DNA of 64,000 nt from Gimesia aquarii (lineage in GTDB: Bacteria > Planctomycetota > Planctomycetia > Planctomycetales > Planctomycetaceae), in the NCBI RefSeq assembly GCF_007748175.1, contig NZ_CP037422.1, positions 1,094,528 through 1,158,527 of the forward strand, in the 5' to 3' direction. A program made the translations under genes and the position numbers. The notes below the pieces were generated by a model that did no database searches, was not told the origin of the DNA, and saw only the letters and a program-made list of their open reading frames with translations. Within the stretch, counting starts at the first letter, position 1, and the number at the start of each line of letters is the position of its first letter. Of this stretch, positions 16,931 through 26,134 are shown piece after piece.

Positions 16931-18460
16931 ATGAAAAATCGATACACGCTCGTTTTCGTGCTTGCGTTTACTCTCTCTGCTTCATTGTGGAGCACCTGGT
17001 TTGAGTCTCCCTTAAACTCAAAACATCTGGAAGCAAAGGTTCCTGCACAGGGAATCGCTCGACAGCAGATTTCGACTTCTGTCCCTCTTTCATCGCTACA
17101 CGAAGGCAGTAAGCATCTCGCGAAGATTGCGAAACTGGCAACTCCGAGTGTTGTTCATATTCAATGTGAACGACAAACGCCACGTGGTGCGGTCGAAGAA
17201 ACCGGCTCAGGTGTTATCGTACGAGGCGAAGAAACTTCCGGTTTGTTTATCGTCACGAATCGACATGTCGTCCGAGGTTCAAATGGGCGGTCCATTTCGA
17301 TTCAATTGCACGATGGGCGGATCATTCACCCGCTCCGTAAATGGGAAGACAAAGATACTGACCTCGCCGTATTAAAGGTAAACGCGAGTGGTCTTTCGCC
17401 CGCAGATTGGGGAGACAGTGATAACCTGGATATCGGACATATGGTATTGGCGATGGGAAGTCCTTTTGGTTTAAGTGAGTCAGTCACTTTGGGAATCATC
17501 AGTGCGAAAGGTCGTCGCTCTCTCCAGCTGGGCAGCGGTTCCGAAGTTCTTAACCAAAACTTTTTGCAAACAGACGCTGCCATCAATCCTGGAAATAGTG
17601 GAGGCCCTTTAATCGACCTTGAGGGGAAAATCATCGGCATCAATACAGCGATTGCATCTAACAGTGGGGGCAATGATGGTATTGGTTTCAGTATCCCCAG
17701 TAAACTTGTGCGTCATGTATTCAATCAGCTTGTCAAGTATGGGCAAGTCTATCGCGCTTACCTGGGAGTTCAACTTGATCCAGAATTTAGCATCGCGACC
17801 GCGAATCGATTGAAAATGGACCGCGTACGTGGTGCCCGTGTTGTGAAAGTCATTTCAAATACCCCCGCTTCCCGAGCCAATTTGAAATACGATGATATCA
17901 TTCTCAGCTTTGCCGGAATCGATGTCCTGGATCAAAATCACTTGATCAATTTAGTGAGTCTGACACCAATTGATAAACGTGCTAATGTTGTGCTGCTCAG
18001 GAATGGCCGAAAAATCAATGTCATGGTGGAATTGGCTAATCGAAAAATTCTGGATGAATTGGAACGGAAGCAGAAAAGAGAGTCTGAACAGTCTTCGATT
18101 CGAATTGGACCAGCTGCAGAACCCACCAGCTTTCAGCGTATCAAGAACGATAACGATCAAGCAGAGGTGACAGGCTTACAACTCTATACCATGAATAGAG
18201 AGCTTGCGATTCAACTGGGATTTGAAACATCGCAATCAGGATTACTCGTGATGGATGTGGCTCAAAAAAGCCCGCTGTACGGAGTTGTCAACCTGTACGA
18301 TGTGATTGAAGAAGTAGCGGGTACTCCGGTACACAATCTGAGTGAGTTCCAACAAGTTCTCAAACAGAACCGGGCACTTAATTCTCTAATACTGAAAGTA
18401 TCCAATGGGAAAAAAGGGAATCCACATCATCAATTAGTGGTCTGGCAGAGAAATCAGTAG
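16931..18460 (+). CDS. HtrA/Deg-like periplasmic serine protease with two PDZ domains
   Basis: A 509-residue exported S1C protease of the envelope protein-quality-control family. A signal/anchor segment is at residues 5-22. The trypsin-like domain has the full triad: His112 (IVTNRHVV), Asp144 (DTDLAVLKV) and Ser223 (INPGNSGGPL). PDZ1 spans about 275-365 (LGVQLDPEF, GARVVKVISNTPASRANL) and PDZ2 about 415-505 (GLLVMDVAQKSPLYGV). It is a single gene, closed by a strong hairpin terminator (18512-18542) shared with the convergent DUF11 gene. No specific ortholog (DegP, DegQ or DegS) can be assigned. Confidence 0.94.
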   Translation: MKNRYTLVFVLAFTLSASLWSTWFESPLNSKHLEAKVPAQGIARQQISTSVPLSSLHEGSKHLAKIAKLATPSVVHIQCERQTPRGAVEETGSGVIVRGEETSGLFIVTNRHVVRGSNGRSISIQLHDGRIIHPLRKWEDKDTDLAVLKVNASGLSPADWGDSDNLDIGHMVLAMGSPFGLSESVTLGIISAKGRRSLQLGSGSEVLNQNFLQTDAAINPGNSGGPLIDLEGKIIGINTAIASNSGGNDGIGFSIPSKLVRHVFNQLVKYGQVYRAYLGVQLDPEFSIATANRLKMDRVRGARVVKVISNTPASRANLKYDDIILSFAGIDVLDQNHLINLVSLTPIDKRANVVLLRNGRKINVMVELANRKILDELERKQKRESEQSSIRIGPAAEPTSFQRIKNDNDQAEVTGLQLYTMNRELAIQLGFETSQSGLLVMDVAQKSPLYGVVNLYDVIEEVAGTPVHNLSEFQQVLKQNRALNSLILKVSNGKKGNPHHQLVVWQRNQ

Positions 18461-18511
18461 TTTTAAGAATATGCTACCGCTGAGCTGAAAATAGACTGTT
18501 ATAAAACGAAA

Positions 18512-18550
18512 AAACCAGGTCAGTTCAAGACTGACCTGGTTTCGTTTTTC
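18512..18550. terminator. Bidirectional rho-independent terminator
   Basis: Stem AAACCAGGTCAG / CTGACCTGGTTT (12 bp, 18512-18523 and 18531-18542) with a 7-nt loop. It is followed by TTCGTTTTT on the plus strand and preceded by an A-run serving the minus strand. It sits exactly between the convergent htrA-like and DUF11 genes. Confidence 0.9.
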
Positions 18551-18570
18551 GTATCACAGAGTGATTCTCA

Positions 18571-20694
18571 CTAGTCTCGATAGAATCGAGTCAACTCTTC
18601 AAAGATGAGTGGATCACGAATGGAGTCGCTGGCAAGACGTGCTCTGAAACGTTGATTCCCTTCGACAGTCCCTCGCACGATCACTTGATACTCAACCGAG
18701 TCTCCCGGTGCCAGGTCTCCCAAAGATTTGAAGACAACAACACCATTTTCGGCGATATGCTGTGTAGGACCGGTTGCTGAGATCAATTGGACTCCTGGTG
18801 GAAGTTCGCATGAGATCGCAACGTTCGAAGCAGATTTGCTACCATCATTCTTGACGTTCAGTTTGTAACCTGTTTCAGCACCAATTTCAACGGGATCATC
18901 CAGATCGGAAATTTCCAGAACAAGTTGTGCCGTTCCTTCAATTCGAGTTTGTAGCTGAGCATCTGATTTGACATTGTGCTCAGAGACAGCCCGAACATGA
19001 TGGACGTAGTTACCGATTGTCTTAGTTTTCAACTTTAGTTTCACATTTGAAGACTGACCTGGCTCCATACGACCAAGGAACCAGCTGATGGTTGAGTCTT
19101 CTGGATTAAACTGCCCGCCATGATCGGCACTGACAAATTCAAAGCCATCAGGAACTCTGTGTAAAACTCTCACATTGTTTGTCGCAGCGGCTCCGTCATT
19201 GATAGTCGTAATGACGTACTGTGCATTGCGACCTTTATAGCGAAGGCCGGGACCATCAATGGCAACTTGTACTTTGGGAGCAATGACATTCACACGTGCT
19301 TGAGTGGATTGAGTCAAACCACCTTCTGCTTTCGCACGAACTCGTACAGTCTGCTCGCCACCCTGCACAGCAGCCAAAGCTAGGCGAATCGTTCGAGTCT
19401 CGCCAGGATTCAGAGAGCCGACTTGCATTTGTAAAAATTCAGCAGTGACATGCTCTAATCCTGGTGGGATTTCTGCTTCCAGAATCACATTATGTAAGGT
19501 TCCTGTTCCTGGGTTGGAAATTGTCACTGATTGAGAAGCAGGCTCTCCAATCATGACATTTGTTGGCCCTTTCACAGCAACTTGCAATAGTGGCTCTGCA
19601 ACCGTAAATGATTCAGATGATGAGTTTGTAAACCGAACATTGGCACTCGCTGAGATTGCACCACGCTGGCTGGGAATCATAGAAATCTGGATGATTTTTG
19701 TTTCACCCGCTTTTAACGATCCAAACTTCCATTCCAGGTGATCACGACTCGAAGTTGGTTGGGGTACAGCATTCGTCAATCGGACTGAAACGGGGAAGAA
19801 GACTTCCACAAGTACATCGCTGGCAGTTTGCTGGCCTTCATTCTTGATTTCAAGTTCAAACTTACATTCCTGGCCGACATTGATCTCAGTCTTCTTAGTC
19901 CACTTGTGAGAAACTTTAGAGGTAGAGACTTTAGAAGACACACCAACAGGCTCTGGAGTTCTTTGAATCACGCTACGATTTTGAATGGGCGCTGAAATCG
20001 TAATTCCAGTAGGCCGAGTCGAATTGTCCTTGGTTTGAGGGTTTCCAAATGTTAACTGATGTTTCTTTTCACTACCTTTCCGGTTCGGAATTCGTGGAAT
20101 CGTAACATTTGGTTTTTGGGAATTTGTCTGATTAAAATCAGTAGGCAATCGAAATTGCTGATTATTTTTTGGACCTGCACTGACCTGTTGAATCCTACCA
20201 TTACGGGACTGATTATTGCCACGTTGAAATTCAGCATGCACAATTTTTTTCTGGTCAGCCTGTTGAGAAGAAAATTCTTCAAAGCGATATTTGTTCTGTT
20301 TGGCAGCAGATTCAGCATGACCAACTTGCTGGAATGTTGAGCGATTACTCTGTGGTGTCAGCTTCTTGTCTTCCAATCGACGATAAGGACGTTCCTGACC
20401 GAAGAGTTCCTTGTAATAGTTGGGAACCTTGGAAAGTTTGGCTTTCGCTGATTGCTTTGAAGGTGAAAGCTGTTTCGTCGTGGTCGATTTCTGATTCGGT
20501 CGAGAAATCGTAATTCTTCCCTCAGAAGATTTCACTTTATCATTCTGATTCGAGAAAAATTGGTTTGACGATTTTGATGGGGGAATCGCATCGAAGGGAG
20601 ACTTCGATTCGAAAATGCGGTCATCGGCGGCAGCGATACTCGCACTCATTACCATAGTTGAAAATATCGCGAGCATCTTTTTTCCGCGTCGCAT
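18571..20694 (-). CDS. Exported DUF11-repeat protein (surface/cell-wall type)
   Basis: A 707-residue exported protein. The start at 20694 is chosen because AAGGAG lies 7 nt upstream and the product then begins with a normal signal peptide (MRRGKKMLAIFSTMVMSASI then AAA). The longer frame adds 89 unlikely residues. After a low-complexity Gln/Asn/Ser/Lys-rich region (about 30-285) come four Ig-like DUF11 (conserved repeat) domains, each with a pattern of NEG/NPG/NDG, V-x-V-x-x-P-x-G and L-x-PGE/G-x-S. These proteins are usually large surface or cell-wall components with adhesive or structural roles. No anchor motif is visible. It is transcribed divergently from the lipB-like gene. Confidence 0.88.
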   Translation of the reverse strand: MRRGKKMLAIFSTMVMSASIAAADDRIFESKSPFDAIPPSKSSNQFFSNQNDKVKSSEGRITISRPNQKSTTTKQLSPSKQSAKAKLSKVPNYYKELFGQERPYRRLEDKKLTPQSNRSTFQQVGHAESAAKQNKYRFEEFSSQQADQKKIVHAEFQRGNNQSRNGRIQQVSAGPKNNQQFRLPTDFNQTNSQKPNVTIPRIPNRKGSEKKHQLTFGNPQTKDNSTRPTGITISAPIQNRSVIQRTPEPVGVSSKVSTSKVSHKWTKKTEINVGQECKFELEIKNEGQQTASDVLVEVFFPVSVRLTNAVPQPTSSRDHLEWKFGSLKAGETKIIQISMIPSQRGAISASANVRFTNSSSESFTVAEPLLQVAVKGPTNVMIGEPASQSVTISNPGTGTLHNVILEAEIPPGLEHVTAEFLQMQVGSLNPGETRTIRLALAAVQGGEQTVRVRAKAEGGLTQSTQARVNVIAPKVQVAIDGPGLRYKGRNAQYVITTINDGAAATNNVRVLHRVPDGFEFVSADHGGQFNPEDSTISWFLGRMEPGQSSNVKLKLKTKTIGNYVHHVRAVSEHNVKSDAQLQTRIEGTAQLVLEISDLDDPVEIGAETGYKLNVKNDGSKSASNVAISCELPPGVQLISATGPTQHIAENGVVVFKSLGDLAPGDSVEYQVIVRGTVEGNQRFRARLASDSIRDPLIFEELTRFYRD

Positions 20695-21203
20695 TTTGTT
20701 TCTCCTTACCGATTGGAATTTACTGCTGGATAGGATTGAGCATTGATTTGGATTGACGTGACGAGTTTGGTGTGAGCAGGTGAGTTCAAATAAATTACAA
20801 ACTGCGGTATGGCTCTTATCCATCTCTCTTAATCGGATGTAGGGATTCTCAAAATTGAATGAGATATTCCAATTTTTTAAAATAAACGGAAATAATAAGA
20901 TTTCCTGATTATGACGATTTCTTAGGTTCCACTTAGCCAGTAATGCTGAAATGTATCTCAAGTTTAAATTCTATAAGGCATTACGTAGTTGGTTTTGTCA
21001 GTTCCAACAGTAAAATGAAATGGTATTCCGGCTTGATTGCCATCTGCAAACGTATACATTTACATATAGCTTGGCTCCCTGACATAGCGAGTCATGAAAT
21101 CCAAGCTCCCTACGATTGACTCGTAACTCGAATCGTCGAAAATGTCTGTGTGCAGCAGCAAAGTCATTTGTTGAAGCAAGTTTCTTCACTGGTTTCAATA
21201 ACT
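20695..21203. other. Divergent intergenic region
   Basis: A 509-bp AT-rich gap between the DUF11 gene (minus) and the lipB-like gene (plus), assuming the starts chosen here. No additional gene is convincing. The apparent coding extension of the DUF11 frame across 20695-20961 lacks a start signal. Confidence 0.5.
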
Positions 21204-21950
21204 ATGAAAACTCATTCTTCTAATTCTGATCTTTTGCAAAAACAAAACCGGGCGATCAAAATATACATGCTGGGGTGTGTCGATTTTGATTCTCTGTTGA
21301 CCTTGCAAAAGCACGCCTTAGAGGAAATGCATGGGCAACAAACAGACCAGGCAGTCGTCTTTGTCTGTGAACATCCTCCGATCATCACAGTGGGGCGAGA
21401 GGGAAGCCGTAGCCAGTTAACAAGATACTATCAGGAGTTTCAATCGGGGCAGATTGACGTTCGCTGGCTCAATCGGGGGGGAGGAGCCCTGATGCATGCA
21501 CCAGGACAATTGGCCGTTTACCCCTTATTCCCTCTGAACCAACTTGGAATATGTGTTCACGATTACCAGAGCGGAGTGAAACAAGCAATCATTGATATGG
21601 CAGCAGAACAACGAGTCGAAGCAGAAACCCAACCGGAAACGACCGGAATTTTTAGCCGTTGTGGGCAGTTTGCCAGCGTGGGGGCTGCGATTCAATCTTG
21701 GATTTCTTACTATGGTTTCTACATCAATGTTTCACCGGATATGAAATTACTACGCTTGATTGATTCCAATCAGTATGATCACAGGCTTACATCGCTGTCT
21801 GCAATTCTCACGCGGGAAGCCAGTATGAGTTCTGTCCGCGAAAGTATTGTGAGACAGCTTGCGACGAAATTTGGATATCAGGAAACCCACTTTTTTACAA
21901 AACACCCCTTATTACATAAAGTGAAGAAAAACGTTTATGTCCACGCTTAA
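21204..21950 (+). CDS. LipB-like octanoyltransferase homologue with altered active site
   Basis: A 248-residue protein of the LipB fold, which normally moves octanoate from acyl carrier protein onto lipoyl domains. Recognisable parts are VCEHPPIITVGREG, the substrate loop WLNRGGGALMHAPGQLAVYP (canonical RGGxxTYHGPGQ) and the TGIF...SVG...YYGFYINVSPD core. Two expected catalytic residues appear replaced. The Lys (E. coli Lys142 position) is Gln155 in C-GQFASVG, and the segment where PCG with the nucleophilic Cys is expected reads DSNQYDHRLTSL. A Cys (153) sits two residues before the Lys position. The start is uncertain (a GTG at 21150 is possible). It overlaps lipA by 14 bp, implying translational coupling. 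Confidence 0.82.
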   Translation: MKTHSSNSDLLQKQNRAIKIYMLGCVDFDSLLTLQKHALEEMHGQQTDQAVVFVCEHPPIITVGREGSRSQLTRYYQEFQSGQIDVRWLNRGGGALMHAPGQLAVYPLFPLNQLGICVHDYQSGVKQAIIDMAAEQRVEAETQPETTGIFSRCGQFASVGAAIQSWISYYGFYINVSPDMKLLRLIDSNQYDHRLTSLSAILTREASMSSVRESIVRQLATKFGYQETHFFTKHPLLHKVKKNVYVHA

Positions 21951-22836
21951 TATATTGTCAGACCCTCAACCTGCCCCAAGACAGCGACTCCCCAAATGGC
22001 TGAAAAGACCTCTTCCCAAACCGGGTATGTCATATACAAGTCATGTGATTGATGATTTAAATCTTGTTACCGTTTGTGAAAGTGCAAAGTGTCCTAATCG
22101 AACGGAATGCTGGTCCCACAAAACGGCGACGCTGATGATTCTGGGAAATGTCTGCACGCGGCCTTGTGGATTCTGTTCTATCGCAAAGGGAAAGACAGAA
22201 ACAGTTCAAATTGATGAGCCTGAACGTGTCGCTGAAGCAGCAGAGCGTTTGGGACTCAAGCATGTTGTGATTACTTCGGTCACTCGCGATGACCTACCCG
22301 ACGGCGGAGCGGACCATTTTTATAAGTGTATCCTGGCTGTCCGCGAACGTACAGGAGCCGACATTGAGGTTTTAACACCGGATTTCCGAGGCGATCGTAA
22401 AGCGATCCATCGAGTCATTGAAGCACGCCCCGATGTCTTCAATCATAATACGGAAACGGTACCACGACTCTACCATCGAGTGCGACGGAATGCCGTATAC
22501 CAGAGAACACTCGATTTATTGATTCAAGTCAAAGAAACAGATCCTTCGATTGCAACAAAAAGTGGTCTGATGCTGGGACTAGGAGAAACCAGGGAAGAAG
22601 TCCTGGAAGTCTGTGCTGATCTCCGGGCTGCAGGCTGTGATATGATCACCATTGGTCAATATCTGCAACCGACTCCCGAGAATTTACCAGTTGAACGATT
22701 TCTCCCACCTGAAGAATTTGATGAGGTAGGAGATCAAGTTCGAGCCATGGGTTTCAAGCTGGTAGCCAGCGGTCCCTTTGTGCGTTCCAGTTACAACGCA
22801 GGCGAAATGGCTGCGGTTCTGGGAACTGATTCCTGA
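21937..22836 (+). CDS. lipA: Lipoyl synthase
   Basis: A 299-residue radical SAM enzyme that inserts two sulfurs into protein-bound octanoyl groups to make lipoate. Both iron-sulfur sites are present: the auxiliary cluster motif CESAKCPNRTEC (C-x4-C-x5-C, residues about 45-56) and the radical SAM motif CTRPCGFC (C-x3-C-x2-C, about 71-78). The family blocks RDDLPDGGADHF, ARPDVFNHNTETV and SGLMLGLGE follow. The C-terminal RSSYNA motif that completes the auxiliary cluster is also present. Length is typical. It is translationally coupled to the upstream lipB-like gene and its stop abuts the start of a lipoyl-like domain gene. Confidence 0.98.
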   Translation: MSTLNILSDPQPAPRQRLPKWLKRPLPKPGMSYTSHVIDDLNLVTVCESAKCPNRTECWSHKTATLMILGNVCTRPCGFCSIAKGKTETVQIDEPERVAEAAERLGLKHVVITSVTRDDLPDGGADHFYKCILAVRERTGADIEVLTPDFRGDRKAIHRVIEARPDVFNHNTETVPRLYHRVRRNAVYQRTLDLLIQVKETDPSIATKSGLMLGLGETREEVLEVCADLRAAGCDMITIGQYLQPTPENLPVERFLPPEEFDEVGDQVRAMGFKLVASGPFVRSSYNAGEMAAVLGTDS

Positions 22837-23103
22837 ATGGCGACACCAATTCTTGTTCCTCATCTGGGTAGTGCAGACCAAAAATTGAAAGTCAGTTTGT
22901 GGTTGAGTCGAGTCGGGGAACAAGTTCTGGCGGGAGATCGTGTCGTCGAACTGCTGATACCAGGTATTACATTTGACGTCGAATCCCCCTGCTCTGGAAC
23001 CATTATTTCCTGTGATTGTCAACCCGGTGCAGAAGTTTGTGAAGGAAGTGTGTTAGGCTGGATCGATGAAATGAAACCCGATCCATCAGCAGAACTGGAA
23101 TAG
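22837..23103 (+). CDS. Single-domain biotin/lipoyl-like protein lacking the modified lysine
   Basis: An 88-residue protein that is almost exactly one lipoyl/biotinyl domain: TPILVPHLGSADQKLKVSLW, then VGEQVLAGDRVVEL and SPCSGTIISCDCQPGAEVCEG. In true lipoyl domains the hairpin E-T-D-K-A carries the modified lysine. Here the corresponding stretch is ELLIPGITFDVESP with no Lys, so it cannot be lipoylated or biotinylated in the usual way. The ATG begins directly after the lipA stop codon (0 bp), arguing strongly for co-translation with lipA and a related role, perhaps as a scaffold or assembly factor. This is inference. Confidence 0.8.
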   Translation: MATPILVPHLGSADQKLKVSLWLSRVGEQVLAGDRVVELLIPGITFDVESPCSGTIISCDCQPGAEVCEGSVLGWIDEMKPDPSAELE

Positions 23104-23142
23104 AACAAATCGTTCAGCGTTTGAAAAGAAATGAGATGACAA

Positions 23143-24198
23143 ATGATAGCCAATCAAATACGTGGCCATCAGCTGATTCTTGAAATGCTCGATCGCAGCT
23201 TGTCACGAAGCCGGCTGCCTCACGCCCTGTTATTTGTGGGAGATGCTGGCATTGGGAAAAAACGAGTGGCTCAACATCTTGCCCAATGTCTCTTTTGCCA
23301 ACAAACTCCGGTCGATCAATTAGTCTGTTGCAATGAGTGCAATTCATGTAAGCAAATGGCCGCTGGTACTCATCCAGACTTAATCAGTGTCGAATGTCCT
23401 CCCGATAAAGCCGTTCTCCCGTTAAGCCTGATCATCGGCAAGGACGAACAGCGCGGGCGAGAAGGTATTTGCTATGAAATGTCACTACGTCCTATGCTGG
23501 GAGATCGACGAATCGCGATCATCGACGATGCAGATAAAATGAATGCAGAGAGCGCTAACGCCTTGCTCAAGACACTTGAGGAACCCTCTGCAAATTATTT
23601 AATGATTTTGATCGCGAACGAACTGGATGCGATATTGCCCACCATTCGTTCTCGCTGTCAATCAATTCGGTTCGGACATTTGTCGGATGACGATGTAGCA
23701 GAACTATTAATCGAACAGCAATTAGTTGATTTTGATGATCGGGCAACCCAAGTGGCACGATTAGCTGAGGGATCCTTGAGCACTGCCAGACAATTACTGG
23801 ATGAAAGCTTAGAGGAACTTCGCGTCAACATTACACGACAACTGATCAAAAAACCGTTTCAGCCACAAGTCTTCGCTCAATCCGTGATACAGGCCATTGA
23901 CGACATCGGAGGTGAAACAGCGACGCAACGGAAAACGGCCAAATGGATCATTAAATTTTGTGCTGATTTTTATCATCAGGCAATCCAGTACGCAGCCAAC
24001 TACGACTTGGAATCTCACTCGGAGCAAATTAGACAATTTGTCGCTGGTTTTTCAGATGAAGCCGAAGAGCGGATCGAAAAAATTGGGAATTTGCTCGACC
24101 GCATGATTCTGACAGAAGAACAAATCAGCCAAAATGCAACAATCACTCTGTGTATCGAGAGCTTGAGTGAAGATCTGCGAAAGATTCAGAAATCATAA
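23143..24198 (+). CDS. holB: DNA polymerase III subunit delta prime
   Basis: A 351-residue clamp-loader subunit. The N-terminal AAA+ domain has RGHQLILEMLDRSL-x-RLPHALLFVGDAGIGKK (Walker-A-like, residues about 27-36) and a four-Cys zinc module (CLFC...CCNECNSC, about 49-70). Further on are the Walker B-like IAIIDDADKMNAESANALLKTLEEP and the sensor/SRC element LPTIRSRCQSIRF. The C-terminal helical collar follows. It is downstream of the lipoate genes (39 bp) and upstream of ricT, an arrangement (holB next to a PSP1-domain gene) also known from Bacillus. Confidence 0.95.
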   Translation: MIANQIRGHQLILEMLDRSLSRSRLPHALLFVGDAGIGKKRVAQHLAQCLFCQQTPVDQLVCCNECNSCKQMAAGTHPDLISVECPPDKAVLPLSLIIGKDEQRGREGICYEMSLRPMLGDRRIAIIDDADKMNAESANALLKTLEEPSANYLMILIANELDAILPTIRSRCQSIRFGHLSDDDVAELLIEQQLVDFDDRATQVARLAEGSLSTARQLLDESLEELRVNITRQLIKKPFQPQVFAQSVIQAIDDIGGETATQRKTAKWIIKFCADFYHQAIQYAANYDLESHSEQIRQFVAGFSDEAEERIEKIGNLLDRMILTEEQISQNATITLCIESLSEDLRKIQKS

Positions 24199-24293
24199 GC
24201 CTTTTTTAAAGAGGATCTTGCATGTGATCGTCGGCTTTTCAAAAAAATGTCAATTTCTCTTAAACAAGTGGGTATTGATTGGTGCGGATTGGC

Positions 24294-24299
24294 TATAAT
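24294..24299 (+). promoter_or_regulatory. Candidate -10 element upstream of ricT
   Basis: A perfect TATAAT follows the stop of holB by about 95 bp and precedes the ricT start by about 100 bp. No good -35 hexamer at normal spacing was found. Low confidence. Confidence 0.3.
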
Positions 24300-24397
24300 A
24301 AAATCTTATCTGGTAGTCGTCATTATTCATCATGATCATTTCCGTAGTGCGATGGCTATCTCACTCAATCTAGCTTGCATGAAATTTTAATAAATAA

Positions 24398-25249
24398 ATG
24401 AACAACGAAGTTACAGGCTATATCGTTCGATACGGTGTCACTCGATTGATTGCAGAATTCACCTGGAAGGGAGCTGCAGAATTAAATCGCAACGCGGCCG
24501 TCATCATTAAAAGTGAACGGGGACACGAATGGGGGGAGGTGCTTTCTCCGGCGACTGAGCGCGTCCGTTCTTTTATGAAAGAAACCACATCAGCAGGACG
24601 TATCGTCAGGCTGGTTACGGACGACGATTATCGCCAACGTGATCAAAGTCGCCATGAAGAACGAGCAGAATTTCTGGGATGCCAGGAATTGGTCAACGAA
24701 CATAAACTACAAATGCAGTTAGTAGATGTCGAGCATCTCTTTGGTGGTGAACGGGTTATCTTTTACTATCTTGCAGAGAAACGTGTCGACTTTCGCGAAC
24801 TTGTAAAATCATTGGCCCGAAAATATCGGTCGCGAATTGAAATGCGGCAAATTGGCGTTCGCGACGAAGCAAAACTTCTCGCCGATTTTGGTGATTGCGG
24901 AAAACCGGTTTGTTGTGGATCTCACCTGACTGAAATGCCACCCGTTTCCATGAAAATGGCAAAGCTACAAAAAACATCCCTTGATCCAAATAAGCTTTCT
25001 GGAAGATGCGGTCGACTGAAATGTTGTTTGCGATATGAATACGATACCTATAAGAGTTATAAAAAAGACCTCCCTCCAATTGGCTCAACGATCATTACCA
25101 AACAGGGAGAAGCAAAGGTGACAAATCAGGAAATCCTTTCAGAGTGTGTGCAAGTCATTTATGCAGATTCAAAAAAGACAATTGTTCATAGAAAAGATAT
25201 TCTGGAAGTGATCAAAAAGAAGAAAAGTGAATCGCCTCCGAGTGAGTAA
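24398..25249 (+). CDS. ricT: PSP1 domain protein, RicT (YaaT) family
   Basis: A 283-residue PSP1-domain protein. In Bacillus, RicT (YaaT) is part of the RicAFT iron-sulfur complex that influences RNA processing, competence, biofilm formation and sporulation. Key features are VKSLARKYRSRIEMRQIGVRDEAK (PSP1 core), DFGDCGKPVCCGSHL and GRCGRLKCCLRYEYDTY with clustered cysteines that bind Fe-S clusters. The C-terminus ends in a basic Lys-rich tail (KKKKSESPPSE). Synteny with holB supports the assignment. Partners RicA and RicF are not in this window. Confidence 0.9.
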   Translation: MNNEVTGYIVRYGVTRLIAEFTWKGAAELNRNAAVIIKSERGHEWGEVLSPATERVRSFMKETTSAGRIVRLVTDDDYRQRDQSRHEERAEFLGCQELVNEHKLQMQLVDVEHLFGGERVIFYYLAEKRVDFRELVKSLARKYRSRIEMRQIGVRDEAKLLADFGDCGKPVCCGSHLTEMPPVSMKMAKLQKTSLDPNKLSGRCGRLKCCLRYEYDTYKSYKKDLPPIGSTIITKQGEAKVTNQEILSECVQVIYADSKKTIVHRKDILEVIKKKKSESPPSE

Positions 25250-25446
25250 AATAAGAGGGAAATCCCGAATTTACTAAGTCAAGTCCTGTTAGGGAAACAA
25301 GTGGAATTTCGAATGATTCACAATGATATTTTTTAATATCTGAACTGATATCCTTAAAGAAAGACTTGACCAAAGTCTCCAAGATCGAAACACTAGAATG
25401 TAGACAAAGGCGTTTATTAAGAATTATTCAGGGTATGGGTGAAAAT

Positions 25447-25863
25447 ATGACATCGACAACAAATCTTTCCCAACCGAAATTACAATATCACCCTAATGCA
25501 TACGACTTTGTATTTGAAGCCTTACAACAAGCGCAAGAACTCTATGCACGTCCTGTCACCAACGAGAGTGAGCAGGAAGAAGCCCATGTTTCAGGGCAGG
25601 AACTTCTGGAAGGCGTCAAAATCCTTGCTTTAAAGCAACTGGGATTAATGACCACAACCGTGTTCAAGCAGTGGGGTATCACGACGACCAAAGATTTTGG
25701 AAAAATCGTCTTTGAAATGATTGAACACGGCAGAATGCGAAAAACAGAAAACGATCGCCTGGAAGATTTTGTCGATCTCTACGATTTTGATCAGGTATTT
25801 GACTTAGATTATACCATTGACACAAGTCAGGTCTTTAGTCGTAGTACAGCAGAACAATCTTGA
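25447..25863 (+). CDS. Minf_1886 family protein
   Basis: A 138-residue soluble protein matching the Minf_1886 family: YHPNAYDFVFEALQQAQELY at the start, HVSGQELLEGVKILALKQLG, and VFKQWGITTTKDFGKIVFEM followed by RKTENDRLEDFVDLYDF. Members are widespread in planctomycetes and verrucomicrobia and have no established biochemical role. The start is put at the ATG after GGGTGAAAAT (25447). Another ATG at 25435 is possible, and the longer TTG start (25366) adds a non-conserved head. It lies between ricT and hppA on the same strand. Confidence 0.8.
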   Translation: MTSTTNLSQPKLQYHPNAYDFVFEALQQAQELYARPVTNESEQEEAHVSGQELLEGVKILALKQLGLMTTTVFKQWGITTTKDFGKIVFEMIEHGRMRKTENDRLEDFVDLYDFDQVFDLDYTIDTSQVFSRSTAEQS

Positions 25864-25959
25864 TTCTGCTGACCAGCCTTCCTTTCAACCCTCTTCTTTT
25901 CTCGTCTCTCTCGACGCCTCTAAGTTTTGCATTTAGCTAACTTTGTTAAGTTGCTGTTA

Positions 25960-25987
25960 TTGCAAAATTAATTGCACGTGCTACACT
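25960..25987 (+). promoter_or_regulatory. Candidate sigma-70-type promoter upstream of hppA
   Basis: TTGCAA (25960-25965), a 16-bp spacer and TACACT (25982-25987). It is located about 130-150 bp upstream of the hppA start, in the only gap before it. Both hexamers match consensus at four of six positions. Confidence 0.4.
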
Positions 25988-26134
25988 CCTCCGAATAGAG
26001 ACTTTTGCTTGAGTTCCAGCTGTATTTTTTGAGTATTCAAAATTTTTTGATCACTGTTGCCCGAAACCGACTCAGGTTTTGTGGTTTTACAACAAGACTT
26101 ACAACGGCTTATTTACATGGGGTTAACTCTAAGG

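Noticed and set aside
20695-20961. 89-residue N-terminal extension of the DUF11 protein
   Set aside because: The ATG at 20694 has a strong AAGGAG site and begins a normal signal peptide. The extension is AT-rich with no start signal.
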